From contig NZ_PDWV01000012.1 of NCBI RefSeq assembly GCF_010093385.1, forward strand, positions 1-64,000: 64,000 nt of DNA. The letters run 5' to 3'. The DNA is from Pseudoxanthomonas mexicana (GTDB lineage: Bacteria > Pseudomonadota > Gammaproteobacteria > Xanthomonadales > Xanthomonadaceae). Below the pieces are notes generated by a model, which searched no databases, was not told the DNA's origin, and worked only from the letters and a program-made list of their open reading frames with translations. Of this stretch, positions 1 through 11,434 are shown piece by piece. The position numbers and the translations under genes are program-made. Position 1 is the stretch's first letter. The number at the start of each line of letters is the position of its first letter.

Positions 1-30
1 CCCTGATTCCGCACTCTGCTGGAGCCCCCC

Positions 31-2493
<2,463 letters not shown>

Positions 2494-2520
2494 CGAAGGA
2501 ATGGATTGACCCTGCAATCG

Positions 2521-2553
2521 CCCGGAAACCCGCGTCATTGCTGGGTTTTCGGG
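2521..2553 (+). terminator. Hairpin downstream of lon
   Basis: CCCGGAAACCC (2521-2531) pairs imperfectly with GGGTTTTCGGG (2543-2553) across an 11-nt loop, 28 nt after the lon stop. There is no clean T run immediately after it, so it may be a weak or bidirectional terminator. Confidence 0.45.
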
Positions 2554-2582
2554 TTGCGTGGCATTTTTCGCACTGGTATAAC
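2554..2582 (+). promoter_or_regulatory. Sigma-70-like promoter for hupB
   Basis: TTGCGT (2554-2559) and TATAAC (2577-2582) are separated by exactly 17 bases. The pair lies about 125 bases before the hupB start, after the lon hairpin, so hupB can be transcribed independently with a long 5' leader. Confidence 0.6.
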
Positions 2583-2708
2583 GAGTCACCTGCGCGCGCG
2601 GGGTAAGGCCTTGTTGCGCGCGGAGACAAACGGTCGGACCCGCAAGGCAACCCTTGCCCGAGGTGCCGGCTACTCATTCCGCGGGTTTACCGCAAAGGGA
2701 GTTACTCA

Positions 2709-2981
2709 ATGAACAAAACCGAATTGATCGATGCCGTCGCCGACGAAGCCGAAGTGTCCAAGGCGGAAGCCGGCCGTGCTGTCGACGCCGTCATCTCCAG
2801 CATCACCAAGGCTCTCAAGAAGGGCGACAGCGTGACGCTGGTCGGCTTCGGCACCTTCCAGGTCCGCAAGCGCGCGGCGCGTACCGGCCGCAACCCGAAG
2901 ACCGGCGACACGATCAAGATCAAGGCGTCTAAGAACCCCGCGTTCAAGGCTGGCAAAGCCCTGAAGGATGCCGTAAACTAA
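2709..2981 (+). CDS. hupB: DNA-binding protein HU-beta
   Basis: A 90-residue histone-like nucleoid protein. It begins [11 protein letters not shown] and shows the HU/IHF arm region with the GRNPKTG signature around residues 61-67 and the C-terminal [12 protein letters not shown] helix. HU dimers bend and compact DNA without strong sequence preference. The upstream GGGAG serves as ribosome binding site. Position directly after lon is conserved, and a strong promoter candidate lies at 2554-2582. The assignment to HU rather than IHF follows from overall motif pattern and from the lon linkage. Confidence 0.97.
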   Translation: MNKTELIDAVADEAEVSKAEAGRAVDAVISSITKALKKGDSVTLVGFGTFQVRKRAARTGRNPKTGDTIKIKASKNPAFKAGKALKDAVN

Positions 2982-3015
2982 TTGACTCGCTGCCGATGGC
3001 AGGGTGCTTGCACCC

Positions 3016-3090
3016 GGGTGCTTAGCTCAGCGGTAGAGCGTCTCCCTTACACGGAGAGGGTCGGGGGTTCGAAACCCTCAGCACCCACCA
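3016..3090 (+). tRNA. tRNA-Val (anticodon TAC)
   Basis: A 75-nt cloverleaf with encoded CCA. The acceptor stem GGGTGCT pairs with AGCACCC, the anticodon stem is TCTCC/GGAGA with loop CTTACAC giving anticodon TAC, and the T arm contains GGTTCGAAA. It begins 34 nt after the hupB stop. Confidence 0.95.
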
Positions 3091-3173
3091 CATCGGGGCG
3101 ATGCAAGGTAAAAAAATTGTCGGATGGGCTGGCGCAAAGCGCTTAAATCGTCTTACAATGTTCGTCTCAACGC

Positions 3174-3250
3174 GGAGTGGTAGTTCAGTCGGTTAGAATG
3201 CTGGCCTGTCACGCCGGAGGTCGCGGGTTCGAGTCCCGTCCACTCCGCCA
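3174..3250 (+). tRNA. tRNA-Asp (anticodon GTC)
   Basis: A 77-nt cloverleaf with encoded CCA. Acceptor GGAGTGG pairs with CCACTCC, the anticodon loop CTGTCAC gives GTC, and the T arm is GCGGGTTCGAGTCCCGT. A TACAAT -10-like hexamer at 3154-3159 suggests its own promoter, although no good -35 is evident. Confidence 0.95.
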
Positions 3251-3259
3251 CTTGATCCC

Positions 3260-3285
3260 AAAAAGCCCGCGAAAGCGGGCTTTTT
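3260..3285 (+). terminator. Rho-independent terminator after tRNA-Asp
   Basis: AAAAAGCCCGC-GAAA-GCGGGCTTTTT: a perfect GC stem with a GAAA loop and a T5 tail, 10 nt after the tRNA. Confidence 0.93.
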
Positions 3286-3417
3286 GCTGTCTGACTGCGG
3301 ATCGGACACGTCGTTGCGGTTCTGCCTGCGCACCGCAGCGTGCCCGCCGGGCGGCGAGACGCCGCCGCGCCGGCACGCTAAACTGCGCGGCTGAACGAAT
3401 CCGGGTCCCGTGCTCAC

Positions 3418-5394
3418 ATGCTGCAGAAACTCCGCGACAAAACTTCCGGCTGGATCGCCAGCCTGATCCTGGGTCTGCTGATCATTCCGTTCGCCTTCGT
3501 CGGCGTGAACGAATACATGACCGGCGGCACGGCAAGCGACGTGGCCCTGGTCGAGGCGCCGCCCACCTGGTGGGAGTCCGCGCCGCAGTGGTGGCCGGTG
3601 TCTACGCTGTGGCAGCGCGAGGAAGTCACCCTGGACGAGTTCCGCACGGCATTCGAGCAGGCGCGGCAGCAGCAGCGCCAGGCGCTGGGCGATGCATTCG
3701 ATCCGCGCGAGTTCGAGAGCGCCGACAACAAGCGCAAGGTGCTGGAACAGCTGATCGACCAGAAGGTGTTGGCGCTGGGTGCCCAGCGTGCGGGCATCGT
3801 CGTTGGCGATGCGGCCGTGCAGAAGATGATCATGAGCGAACCCGCCTTCCAGGTGGACGGCAAGTTCAGCCCCGAGCAGTACCAGATGCTGCTGTCCTCG
3901 CAGGTGCCGGCGATCTCGCCGCTGCAGTTCCAGGAGCAGCAGCGCGATCGCCTGCGCATGATGCTGGTGCCGCAGGCCATCAGTGAGTCGGACTTCGTCA
4001 CCGAGGGCGAACAGGCCCGCATGTGGAAGGTGCTGGGCGAAACCCGCGACATCGGTATCGCCCTGCTGCCGCCGGTCGCCGAAGACGCCGCGCCGGTCAC
4101 CGATGCCGAGATCAAGGCCTGGTACGACGGCCACAAGGACGACTTCAAGCAGGCCGAGCAGGTGTCGCTGGAGTATCTGGAGATCAACGGCGCCACGTTG
4201 CCCGTCACCGCAACGGCCGACGAGGCCGCGCTGCGCAAGCGCTACGAGGCGGAGAAATCGCGCTTCGTCTCGCCGGAGCAGCGCGTGGTGGCCCACATCC
4301 TGATCGCGGCGGATGCGGGTGCCGATGCCGCCACGCTTAAGAAGGCCGAGGACAAGGCGGCGGCGCTGGCCAAGCAGGCGCGTGAAGGCGCCGACTTCGC
4401 TGCGCTGGCGCGCGCCAATTCCGAAGATCCGGGCTCCAAGGACCAGGGCGGCGAGCTGCCGCCGTTCGCGAAGGACGGGTCGATGGTCAAACCGTTCGAG
4501 GATGCCGCCTTTGCCATGCAGGTGGGCGAGATCCGTGGGCCGGTGAAGAGCGATTTCGGCTACCACGTCCTGCAGCTGAAGCAGGTCACCGGCGGCACCG
4601 GCCGCAGTTTCGAGGAAGTGCGCGACGAACTGGCGGCAGAAGAGACCAATGCCGAGCGCGAGCGCGCGTTCAACGACCTCGCAGGCCGCGTGGTCAACGA
4701 GACGCTGAAGAATCCGACCGCGCTGGCTCCGGCCGCCCAGGCCACCGGCCTGCCGCTGCAGAAGGTCGGTCCGTTCTCGCGCAACGATCCGCAGGGCATC
4801 GCGACCGTGCCGGCGGTGCTGCGTGCCGCCTTCTCCGACACGCTGGTGCAGGACGGCACCATCAGCGATCCGATCGAGATCGCGCCCAACCACAGCGTGG
4901 TCATCCGCGTGACCCAGCACACGCCGGAACAGTCGCTGCCGTTGGACAAGGCGCGCGATGCGGTGGTGCTGGCCATCCGCGCCGCCCGGCGCGAGAAGGC
5001 GGCCCAGGCCGCGGCGGACGCGTTGGTCGCACGCCTGCAGAAGGGCGAGTCGCTGGCGACCATCGCCGCCGCCGAAGGCCTGCGCTACAACGCACTGCCG
5101 GGGCTGCGCCGTGGCATGCCCATGCCGACCGCTGAAGCCAACGAGGCGATCTTCGCTGCCGGGCGCCCTGCGCAGGGCAAGATCACCGCCGGCAAGGTCG
5201 CGCTGGGCAACGGCGCCTATGCCGTGTTCACCGTCGACAAGGTGACCGAGGGTGATATCGCGCAGATGCCGGCCGAAGAGCGCGAGGGCATGCGTCAGCA
5301 GATGGCCCAGCTCAACGGCGGCATCGCGACGCAGGCCTACGTCGATGCGCTGCGCAAGCGTTTCAAGGTCAAGGTGTTCGAAGAGCGCCTCTGA
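3418..5394 (+). CDS. ppiD: Peptidylprolyl isomerase / periplasmic folding factor PpiD
   Basis: Inner-membrane-anchored periplasmic chaperone with a parvulin domain. The 658-residue protein has an N-terminal cytoplasmic stub and one transmembrane helix at about residues 12-33 (SLILGLLIIPFAFVGV), a SurA_N-like chaperone segment, a PpiC-type rotamase domain at about 288-391 (RVVAHILIA to GYHVLQLKQV), and a long C-terminal SurA-like region. Length and anchor match PpiD rather than soluble SurA. It lies downstream of the tRNA pair and ends in its own terminator, so it is probably monocistronic. Confidence 0.93.
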   Translation: MLQKLRDKTSGWIASLILGLLIIPFAFVGVNEYMTGGTASDVALVEAPPTWWESAPQWWPVSTLWQREEVTLDEFRTAFEQARQQQRQALGDAFDPREFESADNKRKVLEQLIDQKVLALGAQRAGIVVGDAAVQKMIMSEPAFQVDGKFSPEQYQMLLSSQVPAISPLQFQEQQRDRLRMMLVPQAISESDFVTEGEQARMWKVLGETRDIGIALLPPVAEDAAPVTDAEIKAWYDGHKDDFKQAEQVSLEYLEINGATLPVTATADEAALRKRYEAEKSRFVSPEQRVVAHILIAADAGADAATLKKAEDKAAALAKQAREGADFAALARANSEDPGSKDQGGELPPFAKDGSMVKPFEDAAFAMQVGEIRGPVKSDFGYHVLQLKQVTGGTGRSFEEVRDELAAEETNAERERAFNDLAGRVVNETLKNPTALAPAAQATGLPLQKVGPFSRNDPQGIATVPAVLRAAFSDTLVQDGTISDPIEIAPNHSVVIRVTQHTPEQSLPLDKARDAVVLAIRAARREKAAQAAADALVARLQKGESLATIAAAEGLRYNALPGLRRGMPMPTAEANEAIFAAGRPAQGKITAGKVALGNGAYAVFTVDKVTEGDIAQMPAEEREGMRQQMAQLNGGIATQAYVDALRKRFKVKVFEERL

Positions 5395-5416
5395 GGCGCC
5401 GCCTTCGCGTCTGACC

Positions 5417-5443
5417 GAAATCCCGCCGCAAGGCGGGATTTCC
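5417..5443 (+). terminator. Terminator between ppiD and the convergent transglycosylase gene
   Basis: GAAATCCCGCC-GCAA-GGCGGGATTTCC: a near-perfect stem with A and T tracts on either side, so it can act in both directions for the two convergent genes. Confidence 0.85.
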
Positions 5444-5475
5444 TTTTCTGCGTCGGAAATGCCGGCGCGTGGAGT

Positions 5476-6648
5476 TCAACCGGCCGCGTCGTCCAGCTTC
5501 AGCACCATGCCCGGGCGAAGGACGGCATCGGTCTTCAGGCCATTGAGTCGCAGCAGCCGTGCCGGCGCAATGCCGTAACGGCGGCCGATGCTCCAGGCGG
5601 ATTCGCCGCGCTGGACGGTGTGCGTGCGCGCCGGGGTGGTGGACGGAGGGGCGAAATCGGAGGCGGCATCGAGTGCCGCGATGCTCCCTTGCGGGGCCGG
5701 CTCCGTGCCGGTACCCGTCGGCGCAAGCAGGCGCAGCGGTTTGCTGCCGCGGGTGAAACGGCCTGCCAGCGCCGGATTGAGTCGTGCGAGCAGTGCGGCG
5801 GACTGTTGCCGGTCGCGGGCCCAGGACGCGAGGGTCGCATCGCCGGGCAGTTCGTGCGCCGCCAGCCGTGGCACCGGACGATCGAGCTCTCTGAGCCACG
5901 CGTCGCGGTCGTCGGCCTGCTGGAAGATGCAGGCGAGCGCATGCAGCTTTTCCACGTAGGCGTAGGTGATGCCGGACAGCCCGGGCAGTTCCGCCGGCCG
6001 GGCATTGCGCGCATTCATGCCGGCGCGGCGCATCGATTGCAGTACCCGGTACTCGCCGGCGTTGTAGGCCATGACGGCCAGCCGCCAGTCGCCGCCGAAC
6101 ATGCCGTGCAGCGTTTTCAGGTACCGCACCGCGGCCTGGGTGGAGTCCACCGGTGAGAGCCGGCCGTCGTAACCGGCGCGCATCGGCACGCCATGGTTGC
6201 GTGCGGTGATGCCGATGAACTGCCACAGGCCGGCCGGCCCATTGGGATTGCGCGCGCCGGGTTTGTAGCCGCTCTCCACGAACGGGATCAGTGCGAATTC
6301 CGTGGGCAGTTGCGCCTCGCGCAGGGCGTCCACCACGTAGCCGAACAGGGGCAACACGTCGTCCTCTGCCCGTGCCAGCTGCCCGGGCGCGTGGCCGAAG
6401 TGCTTCTTCCAGCGCCCGCTCGTCGCCTGGCTGTCGCATTCGGGGTCGGCCAGGCCCTCGCGGAAGCGCTGGTAGATGTCCAGGCCGCTGCGTTGGTGAC
6501 TGGGGGTAATGCCAGCGGCATCGGGCGCGGCGACGGAAGCCTCCAATGGTGCCTCCGCCGACCCGGGTGGCTCCGCCAGGGCGGCGGACGCCGACAAGCT
6601 CCAAGTCGATGCCAGCAGGGCAAGACGCAGCGCGTGGCGGCCGTTCAT
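5476..6648 (-). CDS. mltD: MltD-like lytic transglycosylase with LysM domain
   Basis: A 390-residue envelope protein predicted to cleave peptidoglycan glycan strands. It has a signal peptide (LALLASTWSLSASAALA) and a transglycosylase SLT domain with catalytic Glu125 in the ES-G-Y motif, followed by GPAGLWQF and the AYNAGE motif. A C-terminal LysM (HTVQRGESAWSIGRRYGIAP onward) binds peptidoglycan. It has one LysM where E. coli MltD has two, and no lipobox cysteine is evident, so the membrane anchor may differ. The ATG overlaps the gloB stop by 4 bases (6645-6648), indicating translational coupling. Confidence 0.9.
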   Translation of the reverse strand: MNGRHALRLALLASTWSLSASAALAEPPGSAEAPLEASVAAPDAAGITPSHQRSGLDIYQRFREGLADPECDSQATSGRWKKHFGHAPGQLARAEDDVLPLFGYVVDALREAQLPTEFALIPFVESGYKPGARNPNGPAGLWQFIGITARNHGVPMRAGYDGRLSPVDSTQAAVRYLKTLHGMFGGDWRLAVMAYNAGEYRVLQSMRRAGMNARNARPAELPGLSGITYAYVEKLHALACIFQQADDRDAWLRELDRPVPRLAAHELPGDATLASWARDRQQSAALLARLNPALAGRFTRGSKPLRLLAPTGTGTEPAPQGSIAALDAASDFAPPSTTPARTHTVQRGESAWSIGRRYGIAPARLLRLNGLKTDAVLRPGMVLKLDDAAG

Positions 6649-7424
6649 GCGCGGAAATCGTTCTTCCACTGCCGCAGCGTAGCGAACGTCTCCACCCGAT
6701 CGGCCGGCGCACGTCCCAGGCGATGGGTGACCGCGGTGATGAGGGCGTCCTCGTCCACCCGCAGGAAGGGGTTGGTCGTCGCCTCGCCGGCCAGCGTCAC
6801 GGGGAGGGTGGGTCGGCCGGTCTGGCGCATGGTGCGGGCGTCCTCGATGCGTCGGCGCAGGGCCGGGTTGTGCGGATCCACGGTGGTGGCGAAGGCGGCA
6901 TTGGACAGGGTGTATTCGTGACCGGAACAGACCAGCGACGCGGGCGGCAGCGCCGCCAGCCGGTCGAGCGAGGCGAGCATCTGCGCGGGCGTACCTTCGA
7001 ACAGGCGGCCACAGCCGAGGCTGAACAAGGTGTCCCCGCAGAAGAGATGCGGAGCGGTGCCGGGGCTGCCTCCGTGGAAGGCGATATGGCTGCGCGTGTG
7101 CCCCGGCACCTCCAGCACGGACAGGCGCCAGTGTTTCACCTGCACCACATCGCCTTCGCCAACGCGGTCCGATGCTTCGGGAATGCGATCGTCGCGCGGG
7201 GCGAATACCGGCAGCGTCGGCCAGCGCGCACGCAGGGCGGCGATGCCGCCGGCGTGGTCGGGGTGGTGGTGCGTGACCAGGACGGCGGCAGGCCACAGAC
7301 CGTTGCCGGTGGCGGCGAGCACGGGCGCGGCATCGCCGGGATCGATCACCAGCGCATCGCCTTCGTCGTCGACCAATGCCCAGATGTAGTTGTCCTCGAA
7401 GGCGGGCAGGGCGAGCAGGCGCAT
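6645..7424 (-). CDS. gloB: Hydroxyacylglutathione hydrolase (glyoxalase II)
   Basis: A 259-residue metallo-beta-lactamase-fold thioesterase that hydrolyses S-lactoylglutathione, completing methylglyoxal detoxification. The metal-binding motif THHHPDHAGG is at residues 51-60. Later metal ligands appear as GHT (VPGHTRSHIAFH) and FCGDTLF, and the C-terminal HAGH-like region ends in LRQWKNDFRA, typical of GloB. It is divergent from the methyltransferase gene that starts 58 bases away, an arrangement conserved with rnhA and dnaQ in many gammaproteobacteria. Confidence 0.95.
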   Translation of the reverse strand: MRLLALPAFEDNYIWALVDDEGDALVIDPGDAAPVLAATGNGLWPAAVLVTHHHPDHAGGIAALRARWPTLPVFAPRDDRIPEASDRVGEGDVVQVKHWRLSVLEVPGHTRSHIAFHGGSPGTAPHLFCGDTLFSLGCGRLFEGTPAQMLASLDRLAALPPASLVCSGHEYTLSNAAFATTVDPHNPALRRRIEDARTMRQTGRPTLPVTLAGEATTNPFLRVDEDALITAVTHRLGRAPADRVETFATLRQWKNDFRA

Positions 7425-7482
7425 CGGGGGCGGACTCCGGACGGGACGGACGCCCGGGGGCGGCGTCCTCTACAATCCGAAC

Positions 7483-8145
7483 ATGCCTGCCTTCGCGTTT
7501 ACCCGTCAACCCGATGCCCTGGCGTGGTTCGGGACGGGCCGCGGGGGGGCGGTCCTGGCCTCGGAACAGGCCCGGGTCAGCCAGGCGCTCACCAGCAGGA
7601 CCCCGGGGCCATGGCTCTGGGTTTCGCCGGACGGCGTGGAGCCTGTGCCTGCCGGGGACATCCCCCGCATGCGTGGCCTGCGGCTGCATGCCCGGTCCGG
7701 TGCCCAGCGACTGACCGGACAGGTGCGTTGCGGCCTGCCGCTGCCGCTTCCCACCGAGGCGGTCGCCGTGATCGTGCTGCAGCACGTGCTGGATGCGGGC
7801 TACCCGCAACCGCTGCTGCAGGAATGCGCGCGCGTCCTCGAGCCCGGCGGACGGCTGTGGCTGTTCGTGCTGAACCCCTGGAGCCCGTATCGACTGCGCT
7901 GGCGCGGCACCGGCCTGACCGCCCGGGCCTTGGGCCAGTGGCAGCTTCAGCTGGCCGCGGCGGGCCTCACGACGGCCGAACACGTCCTGCACTACGGCCC
8001 CGTCTGGCGGGGTGTCCCCGACGCTCCCGGCCACGGCCCTGCACCTCTGCGTGCGGCCCGCCTGCTCGGCGCGGAAAAGCGCGTGGCGGGCCTGATTCCC
8101 CCGGCTCCGGTGGCGCGTGCCTGGCGCGCCGCTCCGGCGGCCTGA
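7483..8145 (+). CDS. SAM-dependent methyltransferase-like protein of the gloB-rnhA region
   Basis: A 220-residue protein of the class I methyltransferase family that is commonly found between gloB and rnhA. Visible marks are the segment [21 protein letters not shown] and the post-motif [19 protein letters not shown]. The glycine-rich SAM-binding motif I is not obvious in the N-terminal part, so activity is uncertain. An in-frame extension to 7390 exists, but the ATG at 7483 is preferred because it leaves room for the divergent gloB promoter. Substrate is unknown. Confidence 0.75.
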   Translation: MPAFAFTRQPDALAWFGTGRGGAVLASEQARVSQALTSRTPGPWLWVSPDGVEPVPAGDIPRMRGLRLHARSGAQRLTGQVRCGLPLPLPTEAVAVIVLQHVLDAGYPQPLLQECARVLEPGGRLWLFVLNPWSPYRLRWRGTGLTARALGQWQLQLAAAGLTTAEHVLHYGPVWRGVPDAPGHGPAPLRAARLLGAEKRVAGLIPPAPVARAWRAAPAA

Positions 8146-8164
8146 CTTTCTTCCACGAGGACAC

Positions 8165-8614
8165 ATGAAGCACGTCAGCATCCACACCGATGGCTCTTGC
8201 CTGGGGAATCCCGGCCCCGGCGGCTGGGCCGCACTCCTGCGGTACGGGGAGAAGGAGCGTGAGCTGGTCGGGGGCGAGGCGCAGACCACCAACAACCGCA
8301 TGGAGCTGATGGCGGCCATCGCCGCGCTGGAAGTGCTGACGGAGGGCTGCCGGGTGACGTTGCACATCGATTCGCAGTACGTGCGCCAGGGCATCACCGA
8401 ATGGATGCCGGGCTGGGTACGACGCGGCTGGAGGACGGCCGGCGGCGACCCGGTCAAGAACCGCGACCTGTGGGAGCGTCTGCATGCCGCCACCGGCCGG
8501 CACACGATCGAATGGAAGTGGGTCAAGGGCCACAACGGCGATCCGGACAACGAGCGCGTCGACGTGCTGGCGCGCAACGCGGCGGTGCGGTTCCGCAACG
8601 GGGCGGTGGTATGA
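8165..8614 (+). CDS. rnhA: Ribonuclease HI
   Basis: A 149-residue endonuclease that degrades RNA in RNA-DNA hybrids. The four catalytic carboxylates are present at Asp9, Glu47, Asp69 and Asp133, with the supporting His123 in [10 protein letters not shown]. The basic handle [16 protein letters not shown] is also present. A GAGGAC ribosome binding site precedes the ATG. The stop overlaps the acetyltransferase start by 4 bases, so these genes probably form a unit with dnaQ. Confidence 0.97.
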   Translation: MKHVSIHTDGSCLGNPGPGGWAALLRYGEKERELVGGEAQTTNNRMELMAAIAALEVLTEGCRVTLHIDSQYVRQGITEWMPGWVRRGWRTAGGDPVKNRDLWERLHAATGRHTIEWKWVKGHNGDPDNERVDVLARNAAVRFRNGAVV

Positions 8615-9171
8615 CGATAGCGGTCATGCCTGGTCAGATCGTCGCCGAGACGCCGCGCCTGTGCCTGCATGCCATGTCCGATCGCAATGACGATGACGCG
8701 GCGCTGATGCTCGCGCTGCTCAACGACCCGGACTTCATCCGCCATATCGCCGACCGCGGCGTGCGCACGCTGGACCAGGCGCGTGCCTACCTGCGTGACG
8801 GCGCGCTGCGGAGCTATGCGGAGCATGGCTTCGGCATGTACGCGGTACGGCGCAAGGACACCGGTGCGCTGATCGGCAACTGCGGCCTGGTCCGACGCGA
8901 GGGGCTGGACGGCCCCGATCTGGGCTACGCACTGTTGCCCATGCACACGGGTGAGGGCTTTGCCCACGAGGCCGCGCAGGCGGTTATTGCCGACGCCGCC
9001 ACGCGGCTGTGGCTTGGCCGCCTGCAAGCCATCGTCAATCCCGACAACGTCGCGTCGATCGGCTTGTTGCAGAAGCTGGGATTCGAATTCGACAGAATGA
9101 TCGTGTTGCCGCACATCGAGCATTCGCTCGACCTGTTCCACCTGTCCCTGACCAAGGAAGCCTCCCTCTGA
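8611..9171 (+). CDS. GNAT-family N-acetyltransferase (RimJ/RimL-like)
   Basis: A 186-residue GNAT protein. Recognisable parts are the N-terminal [13 protein letters not shown] segment typical of RimJ/RimL-like acetyltransferases, the central [22 protein letters not shown] strand, the acetyl-CoA loop region [14 protein letters not shown], and [20 protein letters not shown]. The acceptor is unknown. It overlaps rnhA by 4 bases (ATGA) and dnaQ by 1 base, so it is embedded in a housekeeping operon. Confidence 0.85.
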   Translation: MTIAVMPGQIVAETPRLCLHAMSDRNDDDAALMLALLNDPDFIRHIADRGVRTLDQARAYLRDGALRSYAEHGFGMYAVRRKDTGALIGNCGLVRREGLDGPDLGYALLPMHTGEGFAHEAAQAVIADAATRLWLGRLQAIVNPDNVASIGLLQKLGFEFDRMIVLPHIEHSLDLFHLSLTKEASL

Positions 9172-9899
9172 TGCGCCAGATCGTCCTCGACACCGAAACC
9201 ACCGGCCTGGAGTGGAAGAAGGGCAACCGCGTGGTCGAAATCGGCTGCGTGGAGCTGATCGAGCGCCGGCCGACCGGGCGGACCTACCACCAGTACATCA
9301 ATCCGCAGCGCGAGTTCGAGCAGGGGGCGGCCGAGGTCACGGGCCTCAGCCTGGAGTTCCTGTCGGACAAGCCCGTGTTCGCGGCGATCGCCGACGAGTT
9401 CCTGGCCTTCATCGACGGTGCCGAGCTGGTGATCCACAACGCCGCCTTCGACGTGGGGTTCCTGGACTACGAGCTGTCGCTGTTGGGGGAGGCCTACGGT
9501 CGCCTGGGCGACCGCGTGACGGTCGAGGATTCGCTGCTGCTGGCCCGGCAGCGGTTCCCGGGGCAGCGCAATTCGCTGGACGCGCTGTGCAAGCGGTTGG
9601 GTGTGGACAACACGCACCGGCAGCTGCACGGCGCGCTGCTCGATGCCCAGTTGCTGTGCGATGTCTACCTGAACCTGACGGCGGGACAGCGTGAGATCGG
9701 CTTCGGTGGCGCCGATGAGGCGGCACCGGGCGCCGCGGTGGCGGTGGTCCGCCATTTCGATCCCGCGGTTGCGGGCGCCCGTCCGCGCGTGACCGTGTCG
9801 GCGGACGAACTGGCCGCGCACGAGGCGCGCCTGGCGACCCTGCGCAAGAAGGCGGGGGGGCGCTGCCTGTGGGACCCGCCGGCGCTCGAAGCCGGCTGA
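9171..9899 (+). CDS. dnaQ: DNA polymerase III epsilon subunit (proofreading exonuclease)
   Basis: A 242-residue DEDDh 3'-5' exonuclease that proofreads for Pol III. Catalytic residues are Asp7 and Glu9 (VLDTETTGL), Asp94 (HNAAFDVGF), His153 and Asp158 (QLHGALLDAQLL). A C-terminal tail rich in Ala and charged residues should contact the alpha subunit. The start ATG overlaps the preceding stop by one base. The rnhA-dnaQ linkage is classical. Confidence 0.97.
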   Translation: MRQIVLDTETTGLEWKKGNRVVEIGCVELIERRPTGRTYHQYINPQREFEQGAAEVTGLSLEFLSDKPVFAAIADEFLAFIDGAELVIHNAAFDVGFLDYELSLLGEAYGRLGDRVTVEDSLLLARQRFPGQRNSLDALCKRLGVDNTHRQLHGALLDAQLLCDVYLNLTAGQREIGFGGADEAAPGAAVAVVRHFDPAVAGARPRVTVSADELAAHEARLATLRKKAGGRCLWDPPALEAG

Positions 9900-9905
9900 A
9901 ACGGA

Positions 9906-10610
9906 TCAGTGGCAGCGCACGAGGATGGCGGTGACGTTGTCCGAACCGCCGCCGTCCAGCGCGGCGGCGATCAGGGTATCGACGCATTCCTGCGCACTGC
10001 AGTCGTCGTGCTTCAGGGTGGCGGCGATGCTGGGGTCGTCGACTTCCTCGGTCAGGCCGTCGCTGCACAACAGCAGCTGCATGCCGGGGCGGAGTTCGCC
10101 CGTCATCGTCTCTACGTTGAGGTGGTTCGGGTCGGTGACGCCGAGCGCCTGGGTGACGACGTTGCGGTGCGGATGCGTGCGCGCCTGCTCGCTGGTCAGC
10201 GCGCCCTGCGCGATCAGTTCCTGCACGTAGCTGTGGTCCTGGCTCAACTGCGCCAGTTGGCCCTCGCGCCACAGATAGGCGCGGCTGTCGCCCACCCAGG
10301 CCACCTCGAAGCGGTTGCCCTGGATGCGCGCGGCCACCACCGTGGTGCCCATGGGCAGGGTGTCGTTGCGGCGGCGGGAGGTACGGATGATCTCTTCGTC
10401 GGCGATCCGGATGGCCTGCGCCAGCGGCGTGCCGTCGCGGATCTCGCGCACGATGGTCTCGCGTGCCAGTGCGCTGGCCACTTCGCCACAGGCATGCCCG
10501 CCCATGCCGTCGGCCACCAGCCACAGGCCCAGCTCGCTGTCGCCGTAGTACGTGTCCTCGTTCAGCTCGCGCCGGAGTCCCACGTGCGAAATGTGGCCGA
10601 ATTCGATCAT
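9906..10610 (-). CDS. PP2C-family serine/threonine protein phosphatase
   Basis: A 234-residue Stp1/PrpC-type phosphatase. Metal-binding motifs are RRELNEDTYY (Asp19), LVADGMGGH (Asp34), LLLCSDGLTEEVDD and GGGSDNVTAILVRC at the C-terminus. The ATG at 10610 gives the standard MIEFGHISHVG start; an upstream in-frame extension to 10685 lacks family similarity. No kinase partner lies beside it in this window. It is convergent with dnaQ, with only 6 bases between stops. Confidence 0.92.
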   Translation of the reverse strand: MIEFGHISHVGLRRELNEDTYYGDSELGLWLVADGMGGHACGEVASALARETIVREIRDGTPLAQAIRIADEEIIRTSRRRNDTLPMGTTVVAARIQGNRFEVAWVGDSRAYLWREGQLAQLSQDHSYVQELIAQGALTSEQARTHPHRNVVTQALGVTDPNHLNVETMTGELRPGMQLLLCSDGLTEEVDDPSIAATLKHDDCSAQECVDTLIAAALDGGGSDNVTAILVRCH

Positions 10611-10779
10611 GGTGCCCTGTCTGTGCGGACGGCGGTCGCCTATCCCGTCATACGCAATGATCCGGGTGGACAGGACATCGGGCAAGGCGGGCGTGCCGTG
10701 GGGCGTGGCCGGAGTTCATTCACGTGCAGGCGAAGTGAGGCACCGAGACGGCGGACGCGCCGGTGGGCATGGTGTCGGC

Positions 10780-10808
10780 TTGTCCGGACGCGGCCTGCCA
10801 CGTATCAT
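10780..10808 (+). promoter_or_regulatory. Sigma-70 promoter of tRNA-Ser(CGA)
   Basis: TTGTCC (10780-10785) and TATCAT (10803-10808) with a 17-base spacer, 27 nt before the tRNA 5' end. Confidence 0.7.
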
Positions 10809-10835
10809 TCACGCCCCGGCAAGCGCCGGGCCACC

Positions 10836-10926
10836 GGAGAGGTGGCAGAGTGGTTGAATGTACCTGACTCGAAATCAGGCATACGTTAATAGCGTATCGA
10901 GGGTTCGAATCCCTCCCTCTCCGCCA
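10836..10926 (+). tRNA. tRNA-Ser (anticodon CGA)
   Basis: A 91-nt class II tRNA with encoded CCA. Acceptor GGAGAGG pairs with CCTCTCC, the anticodon arm CTGACTCGAAATCAG gives CGA, and a long variable arm (CATACGTTAATAGCGTATC) identifies a serine tRNA. Confidence 0.95.
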
Positions 10927-10933
10927 GTTTCAA

Positions 10934-10957
10934 GAAAGCCCCCGCAAGGGGGCTTTC
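10934..10957 (+). terminator. Terminator after tRNA-Ser(CGA)
   Basis: GAAAGCCCCC-GCAA-GGGGGCTTTC, a strong GC stem with a short T run, 7 nt after the tRNA. Confidence 0.88.
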
Positions 10958-11014
10958 GCGTTCCGGGGCGCGCGCCGGCGCCTAGAATGTCCTCCCCAGC
11001 CGCGGAAGTCCCCC

Positions 11015-11422
11015 ATGTCCGAGATCCTCGTCCCCGTGTCCTTCGGCGAACTGCTGGACAAGATCGCGATCCTGCAGATCAAGTCCGAACGCATGAGCGA
11101 TCCGGCCAAACTGGCCCATGTGCGCGATGAACTGGCCGCGCTGGAAAAGACCGGGCTGGCGCATCCCGTCGCCGGACACGACATCGCCGAACTCCGCGCC
11201 AGGCTGAAGGCCGTCAACGAACGGCTATGGGTGATCGAGGACGACGTGCGGCTGAAGGAGAAAGCGCAGGCGTTCGACGACGACTTCGTCCGCCTGGCAC
11301 GCAGCGTCTACATCGAGAACGACGAACGCGCGCGGATCAAGAAGGCCATCAACCTGGCCCTGGGCTCGAGCTACGTCGAAGAGAAGTCCTACCAGGACTA
11401 CCGGGTGGCCGGCACGCCCTGA
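11015..11422 (+). CDS. DUF6165 family protein
   Basis: A 135-residue, mostly helical, soluble protein without known function. It matches the DUF6165 pattern: MSEILVPVSFGELLDKIAILQIKSER at the start, an ELRARLKAVNERLWVIEDDVRLKE helix, and a conserved tail LGSSYVEEKSYQDY. It sits beside a heptosyltransferase and a Kdo kinase gene, where the family is usually found, suggesting a link to lipopolysaccharide synthesis (inference from context only). Confidence 0.8.
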   Translation: MSEILVPVSFGELLDKIAILQIKSERMSDPAKLAHVRDELAALEKTGLAHPVAGHDIAELRARLKAVNERLWVIEDDVRLKEKAQAFDDDFVRLARSVYIENDERARIKKAINLALGSSYVEEKSYQDYRVAGTP

Positions 11423-11434
11423 GCGCGGATCCGC

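Noticed and set aside
3177-3986. A 269-codon frame overlapping tRNA-Asp and ppiD
   Set aside because: It begins inside the tRNA and overlaps the secure ppiD frame; translation is low-complexity.
5476-9141. A 1,221-codon minus-strand frame
   Set aside because: It is the mltD frame extended by chance through gloB, the methyltransferase, rnhA and acetyltransferase genes, which are clear in other frames; only 5476-6648 is real.
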